A DNA stretch of 64,000 nucleotides, taken from positions 1 to 64,000 of the forward strand of contig JAJRSD010000066.1 in NCBI GenBank assembly GCA_024278975.1, written 5' to 3'. The stretch comes from Bacteroidota bacterium (GTDB taxonomy: Bacteria; Bacteroidota; Bacteroidia; Bacteroidales; Prolixibacteraceae). The notes beneath the pieces are model-generated. The model was not told the origin of the DNA. It ran no database searches and saw nothing but the letters and a program-made list of their open reading frames with translations. A program made the position numbers and the translations under genes. This document shows, in pieces, positions 8,350 through 18,431 of this stretch. Numbering within the stretch: the first letter of the stretch is position 1; the number at the start of each line of letters is the position of its first letter.

Positions 8350-11300
8350 TTATCTTTTAACAACTTTTGCCCTATAAACAACACCCGCTTCATCAACCAT
8401 ATTTATATAATAGACACCTGTTTTAAACGATGTTAAATCGAATGAGAATTGTGAAGGTGCATCTATTATTTCACCTTTTTTTACAACTTGTCCGGTTGTT
8501 GAATAGATGCTGTAATTAAGACTTTTACTGACAGGAACAGACAAATTTATAATTCCGGCAGTTGGAACAGGAAACGCTTTCAACTCATTAATAATCTGCT
8601 GAGTTGTTACATCGGTTGCACTTTCGTAACACCCGATAATATTTATCTCGGCAATTGTTGTAAAATTTTTATCGTCAACTTCCGATAGGGCAACAATTTT
8701 AAGAAACTGTCCTGAAGATGGGTTTGAAAATTTAATGGGAGCTGGAGCAGCACTGTTTTCAAAAGTTCCCGTTTTTATTGGCGACCCCCAATTTGTTTTG
8801 CTATCACTTAAATAAATTTTATAATCTGCAATCCGACCGTTTGTCCCGGTTGGCCGATTAATAATTCCCAATTGATGAATGTTGTAACTTTCGCCCAAAT
8901 CAATTTGTATTTCGTGCGGATGCGCAGGTTTTGAGTTTCTCCATTCGGTATGCCAAAAAGTTGAATTATCGCCATCGAAAGTGTAGGTTGCCAACCTGTC
9001 CGGTTCCTGACTATCGGTATAAATTAAACTCCACTTGCTTTTATCGAGTTCTGCCGGATTTGAACAATCTCCAACCGAGGGACAGTGCGTACAAAAAAAC
9101 ATATTTTCGATTGATTTAGAATATACAGTTCCGTTTATAGTTACCCGTAGCTTGACATTATAATTGCCGGTAGCCCCGGGTACAATTTTTGGATTACGGA
9201 TATTGGCATCGCTAATATATTGAGGTGCCGGATTTATTTCCCATTCCCAGACTGCTCCCTCGTGGTTTAACATCGAATGATCGTCTAATTGAAGTGTGTC
9301 GAGTGCACATTTGCTAATCGGAACATCTATCCATGGATTAATAATCGGCATAAAATCGGGCTCTTCCATTGGCGACTCCCAAATTCCTCCTTTGCCGGCA
9401 ACACGGATTTTGCTGTCGCGGTAAAACGGCAATGCCATAATTGTTGTCATTCCTGCCGGATAATTTGTGTCAAATGCTTCCCAGTCAGCCATTCCCTCTT
9501 TACGGTAATAAACTTTACCAATTGCACCTGCCATATTTTTTTGAGATGTAATAAAAAGGTAAACCAAATCGTCTCTGGTTTTTGTAGGTTGAATAACAAG
9601 GCATTTACTAAATTCTTCTGATGAAACAGACCCCGACCAATCTTTCCATGTTGTACCACCGTCGGTAGATTTAAAAACTTTTGCATCCCAATTTACTGAT
9701 GTTTTCTGCGGAGTGGCATAAATAGTATTTTCATCGTAAGGCGAAATAACAAAATGCAATCTACCTGCCCAGGCAGATTCTCCATATTCTTCGGTTAGCG
9801 ATGGTTTACGAGTCCATGTTTCCCCGCCGTCTTCCGATTTGTATAACCCTTTCCCTTCAACATCGGCATAAATTACATCTGGATTTTTATGACTGATTTC
9901 AATAAACATTACATCGCCGCTGAAATTATATAGTAAGTCAAAAGTCTCTCCCATATCCGGACTTTTCCAGAAACCGGTACCTTCGCCAACATAAATTACC
10001 GAATGATAATTGGGGTGATGCAAAAGGTTTCCTCGTCTTGCACCATAACTTTTCATATTGGGCAGCTTACTAAAAGGGTATTTTTTATTCGCAACAACCT
10101 CATCGATTGTTGCCGGGATGGAGGTTGAAAAACCTTGGTTAATATCCATGAAAACTGCCTGGTGACTTTTGCCATGAATAATCCATCCGGTTGGTTTTTC
10201 TGCCCCGCCCATCCGCAATGCCTTGTCTCCATAAGCATCGGTAATAGCGGTGTTGCCATTATGATACCTGCCGCCCACAACAATATCTTCGTTCCAGCCC
10301 TGATCGAATCCCCACATGTGAGAACCAATTAGACCTTTTATACGGGGATGGAAATTATCTAACAAAGTAAAATAGTCGGTTGAATAATTCATTCCGCCGT
10401 CGGTTGACACCCACATTTTGCCATCGGACAAAAGCTTAATATCCTGAATATCGGGATGAATTGAAAAATTGCCACCGTAACCACCAATTTTTTTAAAATT
10501 TACAGCACCATCAGTAGATTTGAATAACGAACAGGTACCCCAAAAAACAGTATTTGCATCGTCGGGCGACGCTTCAAGTACGAAATCGAAATATCCCTGT
10601 CCGGTTGAAAAACCACCCAGCCCAACTTCCGACCGAAGGTCTCCGGTTTTTGTGCGCACCCAACTCCATTTACTACCGTTATAGGTTCCCTTGTAAATAT
10701 AAGTTGTAGCATCATCATCCACTTTTACCAGCATCGACACATAAACGATATTCGGATTTGCCGGTGTAACCGAAATTAAACCGCCACTTTTATTGATAAT
10801 ATTTGACGGAAAATTCGCATCTTTTGAAAAAGTAGCCCCACCATTTTTCGAAATTACCAGCTCAAAAATATCACCTTTAACCGATGATATTCCATAAATA
10901 ATATTGCTGTCATCGGGTTTAATTTCAATGTCCCAGGTTTGCTTGTCCCAACGATTTACCCACGAAACTCCTGCATTTGTACTGATAAAAATTCCTTTAT
11001 CGGTTGCCGCAACTAACTTATTATGGTTGTTGGCATCGATGCGCAGACGCGAGGCACTAAAAATATTATCATCGGTGAGCATCGGAGTCCAGGTTATCCC
11101 CCCATCGGTTGTTTTATGAATTTGTCTTCCTGCCGAAACATATACAATATCAGTATTAGAAGGGTTGATTGCGGTTGCCGAAACGCCACCTCCAAAATGG
11201 TAATCCTGCCCGCAAATTTGCCAGGTCAGCCCGTTATCAACCGACTTATTTACAAAACCAGTTTCGGTTCCACAATACAAAATATTATGATTGGAAGCAG

Positions 11301-11811
11301 CCACGTCGAGCGAATAGACATTTGCCTGCCACGGTGCCGGCGTTCCTGCCTTATCAGGATTTTTACCGGTATTTCGCCAAACAATCTCTTTTGGTCCCAG
11401 AAAAGTCCAGCTCGAATTGTTTGCCGCAGCCGATTTTTTAAGCGACTTCGATTTTAAAAGTGCTTCCCTGTTTTCCCTGAAAATAGTTTTTTCATCGGGA
11501 ATTTTAATTGTTCCATCGGCTAAAACAAAAGGTTCAACAGCCGGTTTCCAGTTTTTAAAATAGCGGATAATCTCATTTTTCTTGACTTCAGATGTAGAAA
11601 TCCAGTTATCGTACTCGTCACAAATTTCATAAAAATTAACGGGGTATTGATATAGTTTTTTCGCCCACGAGGGGTAATTTTCGTCGTACGAAGGTTTCTC
11701 TAACCTGTTTATTGAAGGTAAATTATCGTAGGGCGTAAAAGCTGTTTGGGCATTTACAACGCCATAAAAGAAGAATACCAAACATACGAGAACTAATTTA
11801 TTTGCTAACAT
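8350..11811 (-). CDS. Secreted BNR-repeat protein with PKD-like, F5/8 type C and T9SS sorting domains
   Basis: The frame extends up to 11895, but the ATG at 11811 directly precedes a signal peptide (MLANKLVLVCLVFFFYGVVNAQ) and avoids overlap with the upstream sulfatase gene. Order: signal; ~120-residue N-terminal region; BNR/Asp-box propeller(s) to about residue 800 (STDGG, SEDGGETW, STDGGTTW); a PKD-like Ig domain (WEWEINPAPQ...); a discoidin/F5-8C carbohydrate-binding domain (about 930-1070, DNSTFWHTEW...HEIQIDLG); and a type A type-IX-secretion domain (last ~75 residues: FPVPTAG, GVYYINM, KVVKR). It should be exported through the outer membrane and anchored at the surface. The sugar target is unknown; the CBM-like domain and neighbours suggest a glycan-binding or hydrolytic role. 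Confidence 0.85.
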   Translation of the reverse strand: MLANKLVLVCLVFFFYGVVNAQTAFTPYDNLPSINRLEKPSYDENYPSWAKKLYQYPVNFYEICDEYDNWISTSEVKKNEIIRYFKNWKPAVEPFVLADGTIKIPDEKTIFRENREALLKSKSLKKSAAANNSSWTFLGPKEIVWRNTGKNPDKAGTPAPWQANVYSLDVAASNHNILYCGTETGFVNKSVDNGLTWQICGQDYHFGGGVSATAINPSNTDIVYVSAGRQIHKTTDGGITWTPMLTDDNIFSASRLRIDANNHNKLVAATDKGIFISTNAGVSWVNRWDKQTWDIEIKPDDSNIIYGISSVKGDIFELVISKNGGATFSKDANFPSNIINKSGGLISVTPANPNIVYVSMLVKVDDDATTYIYKGTYNGSKWSWVRTKTGDLRSEVGLGGFSTGQGYFDFVLEASPDDANTVFWGTCSLFKSTDGAVNFKKIGGYGGNFSIHPDIQDIKLLSDGKMWVSTDGGMNYSTDYFTLLDNFHPRIKGLIGSHMWGFDQGWNEDIVVGGRYHNGNTAITDAYGDKALRMGGAEKPTGWIIHGKSHQAVFMDINQGFSTSIPATIDEVVANKKYPFSKLPNMKSYGARRGNLLHHPNYHSVIYVGEGTGFWKSPDMGETFDLLYNFSGDVMFIEISHKNPDVIYADVEGKGLYKSEDGGETWTRKPSLTEEYGESAWAGRLHFVISPYDENTIYATPQKTSVNWDAKVFKSTDGGTTWKDWSGSVSSEEFSKCLVIQPTKTRDDLVYLFITSQKNMAGAIGKVYYRKEGMADWEAFDTNYPAGMTTIMALPFYRDSKIRVAGKGGIWESPMEEPDFMPIINPWIDVPISKCALDTLQLDDHSMLNHEGAVWEWEINPAPQYISDANIRNPKIVPGATGNYNVKLRVTINGTVYSKSIENMFFCTHCPSVGDCSNPAELDKSKWSLIYTDSQEPDRLATYTFDGDNSTFWHTEWRNSKPAHPHEIQIDLGESYNIHQLGIINRPTGTNGRIADYKIYLSDSKTNWGSPIKTGTFENSAAPAPIKFSNPSSGQFLKIVALSEVDDKNFTTIAEINIIGCYESATDVTTQQIINELKAFPVPTAGIINLSVPVSKSLNYSIYSTTGQVVKKGEIIDAPSQFSFDLTSFKTGVYYINMVDEAGVVYRAKVVKR

Positions 11812-11887
11812 AAATGATTTAATTTTAAAATTACTTATAAGTTTATGGTTACACATTTGGGAATCTATAAAGATCCAAATCTCTGCG

Positions 11888-13519
11888 TTACTCAAATTTT
11901 ACAATATTACTATTTATTATTTTCATCTCTTCCGGCGATTCGAAGTCGGTTTTGCTAACCCAACCTGCTCTTGTATTTTCACCATTCATATATCGTTCAT
12001 AAAAGTTGCGGTCGGATTTATTCGAATATAAATACTCGTCGAAAATATGCCCATTCCCAAACATACGAGGGTCTTTTTGTTCTTTTAACTCTGAAATAAG
12101 TTGTTCTTCTAATTTATTCGCGGTCTCTTCAAATTCAGCAATACCAATAAGATTATTCATACATAATTCATCTTTCACCACATTATAAAGCTCTTTTGCC
12201 GGGCGTTTACCAAAACATAAATCCCAATATTTATTGGTTCCTGTTTCTCTGCGGTCGGTAATTATTTGCGATTTTGTAGGACTTCCGTCGCAATTCAGAT
12301 AACCAGTTTCAGGATTTCCCGATGGCCAGCGATCTGTCTCGAAGTTCAGAACTAACAAAAAATCTCCTTTGCGAATACCACGAATAGGATATCCCCAATC
12401 GTGCGGGCGACCAACATCGTGTCGTTCCTTTCCGATTAACACATGGTCGCGATCTGCTGAAATATTCTCTCCCTTTTTTGAGTATAAAATATCTGTTAGA
12501 CTTTTACCCTCGATTGGTTTCATACCTGATACTTTTTGATCGACACCTGCAAGTTCTAAAAAAGTTGGGGCAAAGTCTATAAAACTGACAAAATCTTTGA
12601 TAGTGCGGCCCGGTTGCCTTATACCGTTTTTCCACATAATGGCAAGGGGCAAATGGTTTGAGTATTCGTATTCCTGACCTTTAACACGGGGGAAAGGCAT
12701 CCCGTTATCGGCCGTTACAATAACAATTGTATTATCCAACATCCCTTTATCTTCAAGCATTTTTAGCATTTTATCAAGATGAGAATCAAAATATTCTATC
12801 TCGAAAGCATAATCTAACATATCTGTTCTAACGGATTCTTTGTTTGGCCAGAATGCTAAAACCTCGTCAATATCTTCAAGTTTTTTATCTCCTTTATTTA
12901 TTCCACTGCCATATTCGTAACCTCTGTGAGGCTCAAACCCGCCGTACCAAAAGCAGAATGGTTTATTACCTCTTGTAGAATCATTTAGAAATTCAGCAAA
13001 GTTGGCTGAGTAATCATTACCGGATATTCCTGTGGTAGGCGGTTTAGTTTTGATTTTACTATAACTTTTCATTAGCGTTTGTCGTCTTTTCCCATCGGCT
13101 GTAAGTGCAACAACCGGAGCTAACCCCTTTCCGGTGTACCCCACAAAATAGCCATTATCAGCTAATGTTTCGGCATAAGTTTTAAACTTAACCGGGAAGT
13201 AGCTCCAATGATTAGCAGCCTCTTCAAGTTGCCATGAGTTACGACCTGTTACAATGCACGAACGCGATGGTGCGCACTTTGCATTTGGCGTGTAAGCGTT
13301 GGTAAAAAGCAGTCCCTGATCGGCAACCCGGTCGAAAGCGGGTGTGTTTACCCAAGTACAACCGTACGCACTCATGTGTTTGTATGTTGCGTCATCAGCA
13401 ATACAGAATAGGATATTTGGACGAGTAGTCTCTTTATTTTTAGAAGTTTGCTTACATCCAAATAGAGATAAAACTATTATTACAAATACAATGGAGTACG
13501 ACTTCTTAAGATTTTTCAT
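11888..13519 (-). CDS. Family S1 sulfatase, lipoprotein
   Basis: A 543-residue type I sulfatase. The lipobox (LFGC, C22) is followed by the metal-binding start [11 protein letters not shown] (residues 33-43). The formylglycine motif is KCAPSR with Cys82, which must be converted by a sulfatase-maturating enzyme not found in the window. [10 protein letters not shown] supplies further metal ligands. Overall resemblance is to the sulfamidase / N-sulfoglucosamine sulfohydrolase-like subgroup, but the substrate is not provable here. It sits between the BNR/T9SS protein and an unknown secreted protein and is probably co-transcribed with the glycan locus. Confidence 0.9.
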   Translation of the reverse strand: MKNLKKSYSIVFVIIVLSLFGCKQTSKNKETTRPNILFCIADDATYKHMSAYGCTWVNTPAFDRVADQGLLFTNAYTPNAKCAPSRSCIVTGRNSWQLEEAANHWSYFPVKFKTYAETLADNGYFVGYTGKGLAPVVALTADGKRRQTLMKSYSKIKTKPPTTGISGNDYSANFAEFLNDSTRGNKPFCFWYGGFEPHRGYEYGSGINKGDKKLEDIDEVLAFWPNKESVRTDMLDYAFEIEYFDSHLDKMLKMLEDKGMLDNTIVIVTADNGMPFPRVKGQEYEYSNHLPLAIMWKNGIRQPGRTIKDFVSFIDFAPTFLELAGVDQKVSGMKPIEGKSLTDILYSKKGENISADRDHVLIGKERHDVGRPHDWGYPIRGIRKGDFLLVLNFETDRWPSGNPETGYLNCDGSPTKSQIITDRRETGTNKYWDLCFGKRPAKELYNVVKDELCMNNLIGIAEFEETANKLEEQLISELKEQKDPRMFGNGHIFDEYLYSNKSDRNFYERYMNGENTRAGWVSKTDFESPEEMKIINSNIVKFE

Positions 13520-13614
13520 AATTTTGATTTGTATATTAAAATCTAAAAATACAGTTATTAAATTAAACTTAAGTAGTTTACATTTTGTTTAAAATCTGCC
13601 AATCTAAATATCTG

Positions 13615-14958
13615 TTATTTAAACGGCACTTTCACAATAACGGTTTCGCCTTTGCCCTCTTTGTTTGCACGACTTTGAATTGTCCAAAGGTCGGTTAAAT
13701 TATCGCCATCGATTGTGCTGCCACTGTAATCGCCCCATGCAACTCCGTTTGTTGCGCCCGTTCCTTCGCCGAGTTTTACTATTTCGCGAACCGTTCCGGG
13801 CTTATCGTTTGCGTATCGGAACGCCATTCTCGGGCTGATAAACATTTCAGAATTCGTCTCCTGAAAGCCCACCAAAACATCGTTGTTTTTGTTTACTGCA
13901 ATTGTAGTTTGAATGTAGTTACTTGTTTTGTTGCTAATCAATCCGGTTTGCAAAATAGTTCCATCGAGTTTAATCTGGTGCCACTGCACGGCAGACTGCC
14001 CCTCGCAATTTACCGCCTGCGAAAACCAAAGACAACCACTCTGAACAACGAGGTTTTTAGGGTTTCTGTCGCCCGAAGAAGTTACCTGCTCTGTTCCTTT
14101 TTGTGGAGATTTTGGCGGATAATCGATATATTTTAATCCGTGAGGTTTTACACTTACCACTTCCGAAATTGGGTTGCTGTTTTCGTCTTCTGTAATTCGT
14201 GTAATCACAAAGTTATCGCCTTGTATTTTAAAAAAATAGAGGTCGTCGATATTATCCTGCGTAAAAGCGGGTTGCCCTAATCTACCTTTAAAATGGTAAA
14301 TGGTTGCAGGTTTACCCAACTTTGCTTCACTCATTTTTAGAATGAAAGTATTCTCATCGCCACCCGGAAAAGTGTAGCCAATCCATTTTTTACTGAATCC
14401 GATTCCGCCACCATCTTTTCCATTCGATGCTGATACAGGATATATATTCCATGCTCCGCGTGGGTCACTTGTTTCCGAAATTGCTATGTTTACCGGTTTC
14501 ACTTTCAGGCTGTCCCAATAAACCCATAAATCAAAACCAAATATTTTGTTGTGCAGATCGTAAAAAATCTTTGGGTCGATTCCGTTGGCAAAAGCTTTTT
14601 GCGAAACGCCATCAATAAAATTTCCCTCTTTATCGTAAATGGTTAATCCGCTGTTTGTCCCGTGTAAAACATAACCACCGCCCACCGCAATTTGCGGGTC
14701 AACCTGCCGGTTTCCGTCCATGGCTCCATCGAATTGCAAATAACCGTTTACCATTCTTGTGTTTCCACCTTGCACACGCTGTTTATAATCAGTTTTTCTA
14801 AATTCATTTTTATGAATTGGTTGAATAACTTCTGTTCGCGACGGGGTTTGCTTTGTGTTTTCAATGGCAGGTGCCTCTTTTTTGCGCTGGGCGTTTACGA
14901 TACTTGTTACGGCAATTAAAAGTGCAATTAATAATGGAAAATGTTTATTTATTCTCAT
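13615..14958 (-). CDS. Secreted protein of unknown function, probable beta-propeller
   Basis: The frame reaches 15003, where only a TTG is available. The ATG at 14958 begins a clear signal peptide (MRINKHFPLLIALLIAVTSIVNAQ), so it is preferred; mature length is about 425 residues. The body has repeated short beta motifs (VDPQIAVGGGYVLH, GLTIYDKEGNFI, NKNNDVLVGF, VAWGDYSG) typical of a six- or seven-bladed propeller, but no Asp boxes and no family I can name. It lies between the sulfatase and the GH109-like gene, on the same strand, so a role in handling the sulfated glycan is inferred only from position. Confidence 0.6.
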   Translation of the reverse strand: MRINKHFPLLIALLIAVTSIVNAQRKKEAPAIENTKQTPSRTEVIQPIHKNEFRKTDYKQRVQGGNTRMVNGYLQFDGAMDGNRQVDPQIAVGGGYVLHGTNSGLTIYDKEGNFIDGVSQKAFANGIDPKIFYDLHNKIFGFDLWVYWDSLKVKPVNIAISETSDPRGAWNIYPVSASNGKDGGGIGFSKKWIGYTFPGGDENTFILKMSEAKLGKPATIYHFKGRLGQPAFTQDNIDDLYFFKIQGDNFVITRITEDENSNPISEVVSVKPHGLKYIDYPPKSPQKGTEQVTSSGDRNPKNLVVQSGCLWFSQAVNCEGQSAVQWHQIKLDGTILQTGLISNKTSNYIQTTIAVNKNNDVLVGFQETNSEMFISPRMAFRYANDKPGTVREIVKLGEGTGATNGVAWGDYSGSTIDGDNLTDLWTIQSRANKEGKGETVIVKVPFK

Positions 14959-15023
14959 TTGTATATTATTATTTTTAAAGTAAAGAATTAGTTTAATGCC
15001 CAAATATATAATCTTAACGACTC

Positions 15024-15085
15024 TCCCTCTTCTCCCTCTCTTCGCAAAGAGAGGGACGATTGTGACGTAGTCGCAATCAGGGTGA
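15024..15085. repeat. Double-hairpin extragenic repeat
   Basis: Two adjacent hairpins: TCCCTCTCTT (15033-15042) pairs with AAGAGAGGGA (15047-15056) through a 4-base loop. GATTGTGAC (15058-15066) pairs with GTCGCAATC with one wobble. Direct copies of CTCCCTCTT precede it. It sits between two co-directional genes and looks like a dispersed extragenic palindromic element. It lacks the U-tract of a terminator. Confidence 0.6.
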
Positions 15086-15181
15086 GTAGTCTATAAAGTA
15101 CTATTTTATGTTTGATAAACCATGCTCGTTTCATTCCTTCACAATTAGTCTTAGGTAAAATACAGATATTTTTTTTATTGA

Positions 15182-16666
15182 CTATTCAACTTTTAATTGC
15201 CCCTTCGAATCTGCATCTTTCAGGTTACGGACTTTTGTTGTGCCGCCACCTTTCAACGTCAATTCAACGGGTTTGTTTGTTTTCCATTTTCCACGAGTGA
15301 AGTCGGGTATTTCGATTGGTGCAGATCCGTTTGCAATCGACCACTCACTAAGCGGTGTAATCGAACTCCAGGCTGCAGCATCGTAAACATCCATATCCAT
15401 TGGCAAACCGTTTCGCAGGCAATCTATTAAACGCCAGTCCATAATAAAATCCATTCCGCCATGACCGCCAACCTGTTTTGCCATTTCGCCAACTCTTTTA
15501 ATAATTTCAGGTTCGTACTTCTCTTGCAGCTCTTTCATTTCGTCGTCGGTAACTTTTTTATGACCAAAAGCGATGTGTTTTAGTGGCCATTTTTGGGCAA
15601 AACATTTTGTTCCGCTCAACATGTGAATCCTGGAATAAGGCCGTGGAGAAGATATATCGTGCTGAATTAAAATTGTACGACCTTTGTTGGTGCGTATCAT
15701 TTGCATATCCATATTTCCGCGCATATCCCAACCCACAAACTGCTCAAAGAAAGGGTCTTCTTTTGCTTTTTCTTCAATACGTTTTTTCAGTGTAAAGTCG
15801 GCACTCATCATAGCAGTCAGATACTCCATTTTATCGCCCCGGTTAATATTCATTGCCTGGCAAATTGGTCCTAACCCATGTGTTGGATAAACGTTTGCTT
15901 TACGTTTATTTTCGTGCAGACGCCACATTTTTGTATAAGCACCATCGGACATTTGGTCATTTTTCGGCTTGTTGAAATGCCAATAATCCAAATCGTGAAT
16001 ATATGCACCTTCTCCATGAATCAGGTCTCCAAAAGCTCCCTGGCGAGCCATGTTTAATGTTAGTAATTCGAAAAAATCGTAGCAACAATTTTCAAGGATT
16101 ACACAGTGTTTACGTGTGCGTTCCGATGTTTCAACAATGTCCCAACATTCGTCCATAGTTCGTGCGGTAGAAACTTCAGTTGCCGCGTGGCTGCCTCCGT
16201 TCATAGCTGCCAAAGCAACCGGCACGTGCCATTCCCATGGTGTAGCCGTATAAATAAGGTCGCAGAGTCCGCTGTTGCAAAGCTCTTCGTATTTCAGGTC
16301 GCCGCCAACAAATTCTTTAGCTTTTGGCAAACCTGCCTCTTCCAGTATTTTTTGCCCGCCATCGACAGCACTCTGCCGGATATCGCAAAGGGCTACAATT
16401 TCTACCCCATCGATAAATGTCATTCTTTTTACGGCACCCGAGCCGCGGTCACCAATTCCCACAAAACCTACCCTTACTTTATCGAGTTTTGGCGCGGCAT
16501 ACCCCGACATATTAAAAGTCATTTTAGGCACACGCTCTGCCGATTTGCGAATATGTTTTACCTGCTCTTTTTCTCCGGCACCTGTCGATGCCATCAATGT
16601 AGTTGTTGCAATTACTCCGGCACCAAGTCCAATGTTTTTCAGAAACGATCTGCGATTTGTTGTCAT
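15182..16666 (-). CDS. GH109-like Gfo/Idh/MocA family glycosidase, exported
   Basis: A 494-residue protein. The twin-arginine-type leader (NRRSFLKNIGLGAG) at residues 4-18 indicates folded export with a bound cofactor. A Rossmann motif VRVGFVGIGDRGSG spans 64-77 and binds NAD(H). Conserved catalytic-domain blocks include EVSTARTMDECW, ILENCCYDFFEL and YPTHGLGPICQ, as in GH109 alpha-N-acetylgalactosaminidases, which use an NAD-dependent elimination/oxidation mechanism. Simple oxidoreductases of the same superfamily are the main alternative. With three sulfatases alongside, removal of terminal GalNAc or related sugar from a sulfated glycan is a reasonable inference. Length is normal. Confidence 0.75.
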   Translation of the reverse strand: MTTNRRSFLKNIGLGAGVIATTTLMASTGAGEKEQVKHIRKSAERVPKMTFNMSGYAAPKLDKVRVGFVGIGDRGSGAVKRMTFIDGVEIVALCDIRQSAVDGGQKILEEAGLPKAKEFVGGDLKYEELCNSGLCDLIYTATPWEWHVPVALAAMNGGSHAATEVSTARTMDECWDIVETSERTRKHCVILENCCYDFFELLTLNMARQGAFGDLIHGEGAYIHDLDYWHFNKPKNDQMSDGAYTKMWRLHENKRKANVYPTHGLGPICQAMNINRGDKMEYLTAMMSADFTLKKRIEEKAKEDPFFEQFVGWDMRGNMDMQMIRTNKGRTILIQHDISSPRPYSRIHMLSGTKCFAQKWPLKHIAFGHKKVTDDEMKELQEKYEPEIIKRVGEMAKQVGGHGGMDFIMDWRLIDCLRNGLPMDMDVYDAAAWSSITPLSEWSIANGSAPIEIPDFTRGKWKTNKPVELTLKGGGTTKVRNLKDADSKGQLKVE

Positions 16667-16675
16667 ACCTTTTAA

Positions 16676-16755
16676 TTTATTATTGATTAATTATTATTGA
16701 TTAATTTTCTTCAATTATCATAGATTCTGAAACGAGTTCAGAATGACGTTCTAAA
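16676..16755. repeat. Low-complexity TAATTGATTA repeats plus REP-like element
   Basis: ATTATTGATTAATTATTATTG-type direct repeats (16680-16706) are followed by AGATTCTGAAACGAGTTC and AGAATGACG, a sequence familiar as a dispersed extragenic repeat of many Bacteroidota. TTCTGAAACGAGTTCAGAA is itself an inverted repeat. A similar TAATCAATAATAA tract occurs at 55898-55930 upstream of the hydG operon. No function is assigned. Confidence 0.55.
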
Positions 16756-16818
16756 GAAATATCAGCTCTATTCTGAATACTAAAACTGGCTTCTAACTTC
16801 CGACTTCCAACTTCCTCT

Positions 16819-18351
16819 CTATTTATCTCCCAAAACTTTTTGTTTGAACGCGCTAATAGCAGCAGGTTTATGCTCATTTTGCATTATTGTTTCAATTTGC
16901 TTTACAATTTCAGGAAAATCGTCAGCAACGTTATTACTCTCCTGAATATCATTTTCCAGATTATAAAGTTCTAATATTCCTAATTCTTCTTTGCCATTTT
17001 TACGAATACCTTTCCATTTTCCCATCCGCACTGCTTGGTTTCTTCCTAGTTCCCAATAAAGCGAATAATGTTCTATTTGTCCTTCGTTTCCCAAGAATGT
17101 TTGCAGCATCGAAATTCCGTCGGTGTCGTCGGGAATTGTTGCACCTGCAACTTCGCAAAGTGTAGGCAATACATCCCAAAAAGCTGAAATGTGATCTGTT
17201 TTTGAACCTACTTTAATTTTCCCCGGCCACGAAGCAATCATCGGCACACGTATTCCGCCATCATCAAAAGAGCCTTTTATTTTTCTCCTTTCGTTTCCAA
17301 GAATTCCTGCACTTTCAAACCATTCGGGGTCTGCTCCGCCATTAAATGTGGGTCCGTTATCAGAAGTAAAAATGATTAGCGTGTTATCGTAAATTCCCAG
17401 CTCTTTTAATTTCGCCACTAATTTGCCAACATTTTCATCTAAATATGAAATCATTGCAGCATAAGCAGCGTGTGGATAGCGATGTGGATAGTAGCCTTGA
17501 TTTCCCAAATATGGCTCTTCGTTACCAAACTTTTCAACATAATAATCGACCCAACGTTGCGGCGCCTGCAAAGCAACATGCGGAATTAACGATGCCCAAT
17601 AAAAGAAAAATTTATTGTCACTATTTTCAACTATAAAGTTTTCCATTTCGTTATACATAACATCGGGAGCATAATCGGGTTGTGTGTAACGTTCGTAATT
17701 TGTTTCATCGAGAGGGTCTTTATCTTTCGGAAACTTTTCGCTTAATGGAATTGCTTCATTATTCAAATAAAGCCGCTTGTCGTTTTTATATAAAAATGGA
17801 GGATAATATGTGTGAGCAATTCGCTGGCAGTTGTAGCCAATAAAAAAGTCGAATCCTTTTTTTGTGGGAGTACTGTTGGTGTGTGGTGCTCCCAAACCCC
17901 ATTTACCCGACATTCCGGTTTTGTACCCTGCATTCTGAAGGATATTGGCAATGGTAATAGTATTATCTTGCATTGGTAAATTGCCTTCGAGAGTTGAATC
18001 TTTTAGCATTGCAAAAATATTCCAAACATCACCGCGCGAACCCCAACCACTATTATTTCTAATATCGGAATGTCCGGAATGTTTACCAGTAAGTAATACA
18101 CTTCGCGAGGGTGCACAAACCGCAGAACCCGAATAGTGTTGTGTAAACATCATCCCCTCTTTTGCAAGTTGGTCAATATTCGGAGTTTCAATTTTTGTCT
18201 GTCCGTAGCAGCCCAATTCTCCATATCCTAAATCGTCAGCCAGAATGTATATTATGTTTGGTTTAGTTGTTGGCTTCTCTTTTGTTTCGCATGAAAAGGT
18301 AAAAACTGATACCAAAACTATCAAACACAAAATCTTGAATTTATTAGTCAT
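16819..18351 (-). CDS. Arylsulfatase (family S1), lipoprotein
   Basis: A 510-residue sulfatase. The lipobox ends at C21, the metal-binding motif NIIYILADDLGYG is at 32-44, and the formylglycine motif CAPSR starts at C79 within GSAVCAPSRSVLLTGK. A second metal-ligand block reads IFTSDNGPTFNGG. It is a close paralogue of the next upstream gene (18432-19984), sharing long identical stretches (YAAMISYLDENVGKLV, MGKWKGIRKN), so the two arose by tandem duplication. Lipoprotein anchoring suggests activity at the outer membrane or periplasm on oligosaccharides delivered by SusCD. Substrate specificity cannot be read from sequence. Confidence 0.92.
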   Translation of the reverse strand: MTNKFKILCLIVLVSVFTFSCETKEKPTTKPNIIYILADDLGYGELGCYGQTKIETPNIDQLAKEGMMFTQHYSGSAVCAPSRSVLLTGKHSGHSDIRNNSGWGSRGDVWNIFAMLKDSTLEGNLPMQDNTITIANILQNAGYKTGMSGKWGLGAPHTNSTPTKKGFDFFIGYNCQRIAHTYYPPFLYKNDKRLYLNNEAIPLSEKFPKDKDPLDETNYERYTQPDYAPDVMYNEMENFIVENSDNKFFFYWASLIPHVALQAPQRWVDYYVEKFGNEEPYLGNQGYYPHRYPHAAYAAMISYLDENVGKLVAKLKELGIYDNTLIIFTSDNGPTFNGGADPEWFESAGILGNERRKIKGSFDDGGIRVPMIASWPGKIKVGSKTDHISAFWDVLPTLCEVAGATIPDDTDGISMLQTFLGNEGQIEHYSLYWELGRNQAVRMGKWKGIRKNGKEELGILELYNLENDIQESNNVADDFPEIVKQIETIMQNEHKPAAISAFKQKVLGDK

Positions 18352-18431
18352 TTTATTTATTCGTATATAATTAATATCTATAAATCAAGTCTTTAAATTG
18401 ACTCGATGACTATCACCTATTATGACAAATA

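Noticed and set aside
15024..15085. Double hairpin as an intrinsic terminator
   Set aside because: Neither hairpin is followed by a U-tract on either strand; a dispersed extragenic repeat fits better.
16106..16675. 189-residue plus-strand reading frame
   Set aside because: Antisense to the GH109-like gene, with no start context or family resemblance.
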